From Actinomycetes bacterium (GTDB lineage Bacteria > Actinomycetota > Actinomycetes > Actinomycetales > Cellulomonadaceae), in NCBI GenBank assembly GCA_023389545.1, contig JAEWEI010000135.1, forward strand, positions 1 through 13,578: a DNA stretch of 13,578 nt. The letters are read 5' to 3'. A program made the position numbers and the translations under genes. Positions 1-5,807 of this stretch are shown piece by piece; within the stretch, counting starts at the first letter, position 1, and each line of letters starts with the position of its first letter. The notes below the pieces were generated by a model. That model saw only the letters and a program-made list of their open reading frames with translations. It was not told the DNA's origin and ran no database searches.

Positions 1-368
1 GCGTCTGCCGGATGCGTGCGCAGCCAGTCCCGCAGCAGACGCTGAGGCGCGAGATCCCACTCCGCTGCAGGGAAGAAGTGCGCGATGGCGAGGCGCTCCC
101 CCGCCGACTCCCGGATCATCACCGGATGCGTGCGGACCCCGCTGCCGACGCACCATCCGGCGGCCTCCAGCTCGGGTAGACGGGCATCGAGCCGCTCCCG
201 CGTCTCCACGCGCACCGCGAGGTCGATGACCGGTTTCGCGCTCATCCCGGGAATCGCGGTCGAGCCGATGTGCTCGATGATCCACCCGTCCTCCCCGGCG
301 GCGCGGATCGTTGTCGCGAACTCCTCGAACCGCAGCGGCCAGGACGGGTCGGAAGGCACGAGGAGCAT
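1..368 (-). CDS. GrpB/UPF0157 family protein, C-terminal end missing at the left edge
   Basis: The reading frame begins at an ATG (366-368, read on the minus strand) and runs open off the left edge, giving about 122 residues. It carries the GrpB signature HIGSTAIPGM at about residues 33-42, followed by KPVIDL, and later FFPAAEW and RDWLRTHP, all placed as in GrpB/UPF0157 proteins of roughly 170-180 residues. About 50 C-terminal residues lie outside the window. The fold belongs to the nucleotidyltransferase-like superfamily. The biochemical role is not settled, although some members are annotated as dephospho-CoA kinase-associated or GrpB proteins. It starts 6 nt after the stop of the preceding small gene, so it is very likely the third gene of the MFS transporter transcript. 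The family call is firm; the function is unknown. Confidence 0.88.
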   Translation of the reverse strand, partial: MLLVPSDPSWPLRFEEFATTIRAAGEDGWIIEHIGSTAIPGMSAKPVIDLAVRVETRERLDARLPELEAAGWCVGSGVRTHPVMIRESAGERLAIAHFFPAAEWDLAPQRLLRDWLRTHPAD

Positions 369-374
369 CGGTCC

Positions 375-710
375 TCAGGAGGCGTCCGCGATGCGGGGAT
401 CCCAGCGACGATGGCGCTGCTTCTCGTCCAGGAGTCCCCACACGGCCGGTGTGAGCTCCGGGTACTCGAGGGCGATCTGTCGCAGCACGCGGTAGTGTCG
501 CGCAGCGTTCGGACGCACACCGTCGTTCGCAGCGATGTTGTCGGCGCGGAGCAGGTAGACGACGAGCTCGTCGACGCTGGGCAGCTCCTCCATGAACTCC
601 CAGGGGTCCTCGCCTCCGAGCAGGCGCTCCTGCACGAGGACGGCGAGTTCGTCCGACGCCTCGGCGCGCAGCACTTCCAGGCTGGCGCGACGGGGGACGG
701 ACTCGGTCAT
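375..710 (-). CDS. Small conserved-looking protein of unknown function, 111 aa
   Basis: I do not recognise a named family. The 111-residue product is acidic in its first half and rich in predicted helix-forming residues, with a C-terminal stretch of aromatic and basic residues (residues about 94-106, including VWGLLDEKQRHRRWDP). There is no signal peptide or membrane segment, so it should be cytoplasmic. The ATG at 708-710 lies 9 nt after the stop of the MFS gene. A GGAGG sequence sits only 1 nt before this ATG, which is too close for a normal ribosome binding site, so initiation probably depends on coupling to the upstream gene. No other ATG or GTG lies nearby in frame. Its stop is 6 nt before the grpB-like start. 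Operon position, clean spacing and codon-position GC bias support a real gene; no function can be inferred. Confidence 0.75.
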   Translation of the reverse strand: MTESVPRRASLEVLRAEASDELAVLVQERLLGGEDPWEFMEELPSVDELVVYLLRADNIAANDGVRPNAARHYRVLRQIALEYPELTPAVWGLLDEKQRHRRWDPRIADAS

Positions 711-719
711 CCCTCCAGC

Positions 720-2183
720 CTACGCGCGTGCGCGACGGGGTCGGCGCTCCACCTTCGCATCCTCGCTCATGTCCTCGAGCTCGCGGCCCTTGGTCTCCGG
801 CACCTTGAAGAACACGAAGAAGAACGACAGCAGCGCGAAGAACGCGTAGAAGCCGTAGGCGAACGTAAGGCCGATCTCGGCGAATGCGGGGAACGTCGTC
901 GAGATGAAGAAGTTCGCCACCCACTGCGCCGCGGCGGCCACGGCCAGGGCACCGGCACGGATCGAGTTCGGGAAGATCTCGCCCAGGAGCACCCACACCA
1001 GCGGGCCCCAGCTCGCACCGAAGAACACGACGAAGCCGTTGGCACAGATGAGGGCGACGGTGGCCCAGGGGTCGGGGAGAGTCGCGGTTCCGGAGGCGTC
1101 GAGCGTGCCGAACGAGAAGGCGAGCGCCATCAACCCGAGAGTCACCGTCATGCCGACCGAGCCGACGAGCAGCATGATCCGACGCCCGATGCGGTCGACG
1201 AGGAGGATCGCGACGATCGTGACGACGATGTTCGTGACGGAGGTGATGACGGAGGTGAGGAGGGCGCTGGACTCGTCGAAGCCCACCGACTGCCACAGCG
1301 TCGTGGAGTAGTAGAAGATGACGTTGATGCCGACGAACTGCTGGAACACCGACAGCAGGATGCCGACCCAGACGATGGGCAGCAGGCCCAGCGCGGGCCC
1401 GCGCAGGGACGCCTGGTCGGCGAGCGCCTTGTCCGTCTCGATCGTCTTCTCGATGTCGCGGACGCGGGCGCGCGGGTCCTCATCGGGGCCCAGCACGCGG
1501 GTCAGCACCTTGACGGCCTCGTCGGGCCGCCCCTCGGCCACGAGGTAACGCGGCGACTCAGGGATCCGCAGCGCGAGGATCCCGTACACCGCGGCGGGGA
1601 TGACGGCCACGATGAACATCCACCGCCACGCGGCCAGGCCGAACAGGCTCGGCTCGTTGGCCCCGCCGGACAGGTTCGCGAAGAGCGCGTCGGAGAGCAG
1701 GGCGGCGAAGATGCCGAGCGTGATCGCGAGCTGCTGCAGCGAGCCGAGCCGGCCGCGCATCGCCGCGGGGGCGATCTCGGCGATATACGCCGGGGCGATC
1801 ACCGACGCGATGCCGATGCCAATGCCGCCCACGATCCGCCAGAAGATCAGGTCCCACACGGCGAAGGCGAAGCCCGAGCCCAGCGAGGACACGAAGAACA
1901 GGATCGCGCCCAGCAGCATCACCCGGGGGCGGCCCCAGCGGTCCGCAAGACGGCCGCCCGCCCATGCGCCGAACGCGCATCCCAGGAGCGCGACCGCCAC
2001 AGCGAAGCCCGTCAGCGTGGCGTTCAGCTCGAAGGTGTCCTCGATGGCGTCAACGGCGCCGTTGATCACCGAGCTGTCGAACCCGAACAGGAACCCGCCA
2101 ACGGCGGCGGCGATCGCCAGTGCGACGGCCTTGTTGTGATCGGGGTGACGCTCCTGCGCCGGACCCGCTGCGGACTGCGTCAT
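720..2183 (-). CDS. MFS sugar:proton symporter (sugar porter family)
   Basis: This 487-residue polytopic membrane protein should import a monosaccharide with protons across the cytoplasmic membrane. Sugar-porter hallmarks appear in order: GGFLFGFDSSV in TM1 (about 29-39), DRWGR in the TM2-3 loop (81-85), PESPRYL before the central loop (208-214), QQFVGIN in TM7 (281-287), DRIGRR in the TM8-9 loop, and PETKGRELEDM after TM12 (from about 462). About twelve hydrophobic segments and the length fit the family. The start at 2181-2183 is chosen because GGAGGGG sits 4 nt upstream; an in-frame ATG at 2231 has no such site and adds 16 atypical residues. The substrate cannot be fixed from sequence; xylose, glucose, galactose or arabinose are all possible. 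It is the first gene of a leftward three-gene unit and is divergent from the gene at 2271. Confidence 0.93.
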   Translation of the reverse strand: MTQSAAGPAQERHPDHNKAVALAIAAAVGGFLFGFDSSVINGAVDAIEDTFELNATLTGFAVAVALLGCAFGAWAGGRLADRWGRPRVMLLGAILFFVSSLGSGFAFAVWDLIFWRIVGGIGIGIASVIAPAYIAEIAPAAMRGRLGSLQQLAITLGIFAALLSDALFANLSGGANEPSLFGLAAWRWMFIVAVIPAAVYGILALRIPESPRYLVAEGRPDEAVKVLTRVLGPDEDPRARVRDIEKTIETDKALADQASLRGPALGLLPIVWVGILLSVFQQFVGINVIFYYSTTLWQSVGFDESSALLTSVITSVTNIVVTIVAILLVDRIGRRIMLLVGSVGMTVTLGLMALAFSFGTLDASGTATLPDPWATVALICANGFVVFFGASWGPLVWVLLGEIFPNSIRAGALAVAAAAQWVANFFISTTFPAFAEIGLTFAYGFYAFFALLSFFFVFFKVPETKGRELEDMSEDAKVERRPRRARA

Positions 2184-2187
2184 GGTT

Positions 2188-2194
2188 CCCCTCC
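2188..2194 (-). promoter_or_regulatory. Ribosome binding site of the MFS transporter gene
   Basis: Read on the minus strand this is GGAGGGG, 4 nt before the ATG at 2183. It decides between that start and the in-frame ATG 48 nt further upstream. Confidence 0.75.
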
Positions 2195-2254
2195 AGTACC
2201 CGCGCCTCGCCCCGGAAGAGCGCCCCACCACGGTGTGCGCACCGACGTCGGCCT

Positions 2255-2270
2255 CGTTGACAATGTAACG
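2255..2270. promoter_or_regulatory. Possible operator/promoter element in the divergent intergenic region
   Basis: The 87-nt gap between the divergent starts at 2183 and 2271 contains CGTTGACAATGTAACG, an imperfect inverted repeat (CGTT, 8 nt, AACG) directly abutting the plus-strand ATG. The same bases include TTGACA (2257-2262) and a weak -10-like GACAAT (2259-2264) whose predicted start point would fall at the ATG at 2271. The position would allow one regulator to control both genes. This is a pattern match only. Confidence 0.25.
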
Positions 2271-2918
2271 ATGAGCACCTCAGACGGCGCGGCGAGACGT
2301 CCACGACGACCTGCACGGCTCGATCAGCAACAGGCCGAGGAGCTGCCCGGCGGCATCGACCCGGCGGTCAGGTCCGAGGTCGCGCACACCACCGCGGGGG
2401 CCATCGTGCGGCACGGGCGCACCGGCGCCGACGACCCCGAGCTGGTCGAGCGGCTGGTCCGGCTCGTCGAGGCCGAGGGCCTGGACGTGGTGGCCGCGAT
2501 GTGGGCCGACAGCCCGTCCGGCACGCTGCCCGGAGCGCTGTGGAGGCTGTACGTGCTGCGCGAGTGGGTCCGCCGCGACCCGCGCACCGTCGCCGAGCGG
2601 TACCGGCTGGGCCTGGCCGCCGCGCCGGTGCACGACGTCGTGGCGGGGGTGGCCAGCCCGCCCGGGCCCGACGAGGTGCGCGACGTGGCCGATGCGGTCC
2701 TCTCGGGGGTCTACACGGGCGACTTCGCGGTGGCCCTGGAGCGTGGCGCGGCGTTCTGCAGGGTCCTCGCCACCGGGGCGGCCTTCGACGCCGACTACCT
2801 GGAGACGAGCGACGACCGCGCCGCCCACCGCGTCACCCGCGGTGCGTCCTCGCTGGTCAGGACGGCGGAGGAGCTCGAGGAGGCTGCCGCCCTGTGGCGG
2901 GCCGACAAGCTCGACTGA
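2271..2918 (+). CDS. Conserved-looking actinobacterial protein of unknown function, 215 aa
   Basis: The 215-residue product has no signal peptide or membrane segment. The N-terminus is Arg-rich (about residues 8-16). The rest looks helical and acidic, with recognisable blocks IVRHGRTG (about 45), PELVERLVRLVEAEGLD (about 55), LPGALWRLYVLREWVR (about 84) and a C-terminal helix ending AALWRADKLD. I believe such proteins occur widely in Actinomycetota beside housekeeping genes, but I cannot name a function. The ATG at 2271 is preferred because composition changes there. The frame is open far upstream, but only as the antisense strand of the MFS gene. No Shine-Dalgarno sequence precedes the ATG, so the mRNA may be leaderless. 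It is divergent from the MFS transporter and followed by a 245-nt gap. Confidence 0.78.
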   Translation: MSTSDGAARRPRRPARLDQQQAEELPGGIDPAVRSEVAHTTAGAIVRHGRTGADDPELVERLVRLVEAEGLDVVAAMWADSPSGTLPGALWRLYVLREWVRRDPRTVAERYRLGLAAAPVHDVVAGVASPPGPDEVRDVADAVLSGVYTGDFAVALERGAAFCRVLATGAAFDADYLETSDDRAAHRVTRGASSLVRTAEELEEAAALWRADKLD

Positions 2919-2995
2919 ACGTCACAGAGCCCCCAGGGGACGGGCGTATCATTTTTTCCGACGTCGGATCGCGGTAGCCCCGGGCTCCACACAAT

Positions 2996-3028
2996 GCCGC
3001 TTCGAGCGGCCTTCGCGCCGACAGGCGC
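2996..3028 (+). terminator. Tandem small hairpins, possible terminator of the upstream gene
   Basis: GCCGCT-TCG-AGCGGC (2996-3010) is a perfect 6-bp stem with a 3-nt loop. GCGCC-GACA-GGCGC (3015-3028) is a perfect 5-bp stem with a 4-nt loop. They lie 77-110 nt after the stop at 2918 and have no T-tract after them. A terminator role is plausible in a GC-rich actinobacterium but unproven. Confidence 0.3.
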
Positions 3029-3097
3029 TCTGCGGTCCGGCGTCGCCCCCGCTTTCCCGTCCAGTCCCCCGACACATGCGTGCCAGACACACCAGGG

Positions 3098-3128
3098 TTG
3101 CGCGCCCCCCGCGCTTCTGCCCTAGCCT
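3098..3128 (+). promoter_or_regulatory. Candidate promoter of the DUF47-Pit unit
   Basis: TTGCGC (3098-3103) and TAGCCT (3123-3128) resemble actinobacterial -35 and -10 hexamers with a 19-nt spacer, slightly long. Transcription would begin near 3135, about 30 nt before the GTG start at 3164. The TAGNNT -10 is the stronger half. Confidence 0.38.
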
Positions 3129-3163
3129 GTGCCCGACCTGCATCCCCCCCATCGGAGCCTGCC

Positions 3164-3784
3164 GTGCGCCTGCGCCTGACCCCGCGCGATACCTCGTTCT
3201 TCGACCTCTTGGCCGCCTCAGCAGCTCATCTCGTGACGGGCGCCAACCTGCTCGCCGAGCTGCTGGGCGCTGAACGCCCGGCCCGGAAGGCGATCGCCAA
3301 GCAGCTGGCCGAGGTGGAGCACCTGGCCGACGACGCGACGCACACGATCATGCGTCGCCTCAACCAGACGTTCGTCACCCCGTTCGACCGGGACGACATC
3401 TACGGCCTCGCCTCGGCGCTGGACGACTGCATGGACTTCATGGAGGAAGCCGCCGACCTCATCGTGCTCTACAAGCTCGAGGAGCTCCCGGCGCGCGTCT
3501 CGGACCAGGTCCAGGTGCTGCAGCGGGCCGCCGAGCTCACCGCAGACGCGATGCCCCGGCTCCGCTCGATGGAGGACCTCGCCGACTACTGGGTCGAGGT
3601 CAACCGCCTGGAGAACCAGGCCGACAAGACGCACCGCAAGCTGCTCGCGCAGCTGTTCGACGAGATCACCGACCCCATCCTGCTGATGAAGCTCAAGGAG
3701 GTCGTGGAGAAGCTCGAGGACGCCGCTGACGCGTTCGAGAAGGTGGCGAACACCGTCGAGACCATCGCCCTCAAGGAGTCCTGA
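3164..3784 (+). CDS. DUF47 family PhoU-like protein, partner of the Pit phosphate transporter
   Basis: This 206-residue cytoplasmic protein is almost entirely helical and matches the DUF47 (PhoU-like, Pit accessory) family in length and content. Visible blocks include the N-terminal FFDLLAASAAHL, the helix with EVEHLADDATH (about 48-58), TPFDRDDIYGLASALDD (about 69-85), and the C-terminal LKEVVEKLEDAADAFEKVAN. The D/E-rich helices correspond to PhoU-type metal-binding faces. The GTG at 3164 is chosen because GGAG (3154-3157) lies 6 nt upstream and the protein begins MRLRLTPRD, typical of the family; an ATG at 3080 in the same frame would add a low-complexity Pro/Ala/Arg leader. It is followed after 6 nt by the Pit permease, the classic pairing, and probably regulates that transporter. 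Confidence 0.93.
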   Translation: MRLRLTPRDTSFFDLLAASAAHLVTGANLLAELLGAERPARKAIAKQLAEVEHLADDATHTIMRRLNQTFVTPFDRDDIYGLASALDDCMDFMEEAADLIVLYKLEELPARVSDQVQVLQRAAELTADAMPRLRSMEDLADYWVEVNRLENQADKTHRKLLAQLFDEITDPILLMKLKEVVEKLEDAADAFEKVANTVETIALKES

Positions 3785-3790
3785 GCTCCG

Positions 3791-4792
3791 GTGGAACTCG
3801 CACTTGTCATCCTTGTCGTCGCGCTCGCCCTCGGGTTCGACTACACGAACGGCTTCCACGACGCAGCCAACGCCATCGCGACCTCGGTCTCGACGCGCGC
3901 GCTGACGCCCCGGGCCGCGCTCATCATGGCCGCGGTCATGAACTTCGCCGGCGCCCTGCTCGGCACCGAGGTCGCGGAGACGATCGCCACCTCGATCGTC
4001 GACCTGCAGCACGCCTCGTCGCACACAGCGCTCGTGGTCGTGCTGTGCGCCCTCGTCGGCGCGATCACGTGGAACCTCATCACGTGGTGGTTCGGCCTGC
4101 CGTCGTCCTCCACGCACGCCCTCATCGGCGGCCTGGTCGGCGCCGGCCTCGCGGGCGGCCTGGGCATCTACGGCAGTGCGATCGTCGACAAGGTCGTCCT
4201 GCCGATGATCATCTCCCCGCTGGTCGGCTTCGGCCTCGCGTTCATCGTGATGGTCGGGCTGCTGTGGCTCATCCGCAACGCCGCGCCGTCGCGCACCACG
4301 CGCCGGTTCCGCCTCGCGCAGACCGCCTCGGCGGCCGCTATGGCCCTGGGCCACGGCCTGCAGGACGCGCAGAAGACGATGGGCGTGATCTTCCTCGCGC
4401 TGCTCACCGTGGGCTGGGCGAGCCCCGGCGAGATCCCCCTGTGGGTCAAGCTCGCGGCGGCCGCCGCGATCTCGGCGGGGACGTACGCCGGCGGGTGGCG
4501 CATCATGCGCACGCTGGGACGCAAGATCATCGAGCTGGACCCCGCACGCGGCTTCGTCGCCGAGTCGGTGTCGGCAGTGGTGCTCTACGTCAACGCGTTC
4601 GTGCTGCACGCGCCCGTCTCGACCACGCACACGATCACCTCGGCGATCATGGGCGTCGGCGCCACCAAGCGGCTGTCCGCGGTGCGCTGGGGCGTCGCGA
4701 AGAACATCGGCCTCGCGTGGATCCTCACCATCCCGGCGGCGGCGCTCGTCGCGGCAGTCTTCTTCTGGATGCTGAACCCGCTGCTCTCCTGA
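3791..4792 (+). CDS. pit: Inorganic phosphate transporter, Pit (PHO4) family
   Basis: This 333-residue polytopic membrane permease imports inorganic phosphate, as a metal-phosphate complex, with protons. Both inverted PHO4 signatures are present: GFDYTNGFHDAANAIATS at residues 15-32 and, in the second half, VSTTHTITSAIMGVGA. Other Pit hallmarks are GLPSSSTHALIGGLVGAG (about 101-118) and GHGLQDAQK (187-195). The length suits the short bacterial Pit class. The GTG at 3791 is the only reasonable start because conserved residues begin just after it; AAGGAG (3773-3778), within the end of the DUF47 gene, lies 12 nt upstream, so translation is probably coupled. It is convergent with the mshD-ppk1-mutT1 unit. 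Pit systems work at adequate phosphate levels, in contrast to the high-affinity Pst system; no phosphate-response box was recognised upstream. Confidence 0.95.
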   Translation: MELALVILVVALALGFDYTNGFHDAANAIATSVSTRALTPRAALIMAAVMNFAGALLGTEVAETIATSIVDLQHASSHTALVVVLCALVGAITWNLITWWFGLPSSSTHALIGGLVGAGLAGGLGIYGSAIVDKVVLPMIISPLVGFGLAFIVMVGLLWLIRNAAPSRTTRRFRLAQTASAAAMALGHGLQDAQKTMGVIFLALLTVGWASPGEIPLWVKLAAAAAISAGTYAGGWRIMRTLGRKIIELDPARGFVAESVSAVVLYVNAFVLHAPVSTTHTITSAIMGVGATKRLSAVRWGVAKNIGLAWILTIPAAALVAAVFFWMLNPLLS

Positions 4793-4815
4793 GCGAGACC
4801 AGCACGTCGAACGCC

Positions 4816-4853
4816 CACCTGCCCGCGAGCCGTCAACTGGTCGCGGGCAGGTG
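4816..4853. terminator. Bidirectional hairpin terminator between pit and mutT1
   Basis: CACCTGCCCGCGA (4816-4828) and TCGCGGGCAGGTG (4841-4853) form a perfect 13-bp stem with a 12-nt loop. It begins 24 nt after the pit stop. The mutT1 stop codon (4833-4835) lies in the loop, and the right arm encodes the last codons of mutT1. There is no T-tract in either direction, as is common in high-GC actinobacteria. The position between convergent genes supports use in both directions. Confidence 0.75.
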
Positions 4854-5807
4854 TCGTTCTGCCGCGACGACGCGCGGACCCTTCTCGGTGAGCGCGACAT
4901 GCGCGATGAGCGCCTCGCCCGGCGCCAGGAACGGGTCTGCGGTGGGAAGCGAGTCGGCGACCTTGCGGCGGGCATGGGCGCCCAGCACGTCGAGCACGGT
5001 GGGCAGCACCGGCCGGTGGGTGCACAGGACGGCGTCCGAGCGGCCCGTCAGCAGATCCTCGACCTCTGACGCGACCTGTCCCGGCGAGCTCTGGTGCGAG
5101 GCCTCCGTCAGCCGCTCGGAGACGACGGCCGCGCCGGACGTCGCGTCCAGGTACGGCGCGACGGTGTGCTCGCAGCGGGCCCAACGGCTCGTGACGACAT
5201 GCGTGACGCCGAAGGCGGAGAGCACCGGCACCAGCGCCCGGGCCTGGCGCCGGCCCAGCGGGGTGAGCGGCCGGTCCGCCTCGTCACCGTCCCACGCGGC
5301 CCGGCTGAGCGCTTTGCCGTGCCGGGCGACGACGACGGCGCGGGTGTCGAGCCACCCGCGCTCGAACGCGTCTATCAACTCGGCGAGCGGCTTCTGGTCG
5401 TCGGGCCGCGTGAGCTTGCGTTGCGCGGTCGCCACGTCCATCCAACGCACCGCGTCGATCTCGCTGGTGGACGCGCGCGGCACGGGCGGCCGGGCCAGCA
5501 GGGCAGGGGCGTCGGGCCGGCCCGCCACCTGGGCGGCCCAGTAGTGCGCGTGCTTGCGCCGCCCATCAGCCAGCGCGTACCGCACCGTCGGCAAGCGCAT
5601 GCCCAGCACCACGTCGTACCCGGTCTCCTCCGCCACCTCGCGGATGGCCGCGGCGGCCAACGACTCACCCGGCTCGAGCTTGCCCTTGGGCCACGACCAG
5701 TCCTTGTACCGGGGCCGGTGCACCAGGGCCACCTGCAACGAGCCCTGCCGCACGCGCCACACAAGCGCGCCGGCTGCCTGGACGGTGGGCTGGCGTGCAG
5801 GGCTCAC
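4833..5807 (-). CDS. mutT1: NUDIX hydrolase fused to a SixA-like histidine phosphatase (MutT1 type)
   Basis: The 324-residue cytoplasmic protein has two domains. Residues 1-150 are NUDIX, with a complete box from G42 to Y64 (G-x5-E-x7-REVAEE-x-G-Y) and the preceding KDWSWPKGK. Residues 157-324 are a histidine phosphatase with the catalytic RHG at 162-164, TPLGRRQA and a second histidine in the CTHRP motif. This architecture matches mycobacterial MutT1, which hydrolyses 8-oxo-(d)GTP and diadenosine polyphosphates, the phosphatase domain being needed for full activity. The GTG at 5805-5807 is chosen because it overlaps the ppk1 stop as GTGA and the protein starts directly with the NUDIX strand; the open frame upstream to 6320 is antisense-frame noise inside ppk1. 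No ribosome binding site precedes it, so translation is probably coupled to ppk1. The ppk-mutT1 order is also found in Mycobacterium. Confidence 0.92.
   Translation of the reverse strand: MSPARQPTVQAAGALVWRVRQGSLQVALVHRPRYKDWSWPKGKLEPGESLAAAAIREVAEETGYDVVLGMRLPTVRYALADGRRKHAHYWAAQVAGRPDAPALLARPPVPRASTSEIDAVRWMDVATAQRKLTRPDDQKPLAELIDAFERGWLDTRAVVVARHGKALSRAAWDGDEADRPLTPLGRRQARALVPVLSAFGVTHVVTSRWARCEHTVAPYLDATSGAAVVSERLTEASHQSSPGQVASEVEDLLTGRSDAVLCTHRPVLPTVLDVLGAHARRKVADSLPTADPFLAPGEALIAHVALTEKGPRVVAAERHLPATS

Larger units (their letters stand above)
2919..3163. other. Intergenic region before the phosphate-uptake unit
   Basis: This gap holds no convincing gene. From left to right it contains TATCAT plus a T6 run (2947-2957), unusual in such GC-rich DNA; the 10-bp palindrome CCGACGTCGG (2958-2967); two small hairpins (2996-3010 and 3015-3028); and a candidate promoter with ribosome binding site for the DUF47 gene (3098-3157). 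The hairpins could end transcription of the upstream hypothetical gene. Confidence 0.55.

Noticed and set aside
2184..2231. Upstream ATG at 2231 as start of the MFS transporter
   Set aside because: It lacks a ribosome binding site and adds 16 unusual residues. The ATG at 2183 has GGAGGGG at 4 nt.
270..2270. Very long plus-strand open frame leading into the gene at 2271
   Set aside because: It is antisense to the MFS gene and its small neighbour. Its translation is a low-complexity Arg/Asp/Glu/His/Gly-rich string, typical of antisense frames in GC-rich DNA. Only the part from 2271 reads as a protein.
3218..4975. 585-codon minus-strand open frame opposite DUF47-Pit
   Set aside because: Both overlapped genes have clear family motifs. 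The antisense product is Arg/Asp/Glu/Gly-rich noise and would also cross the terminator hairpin and mutT1 end.
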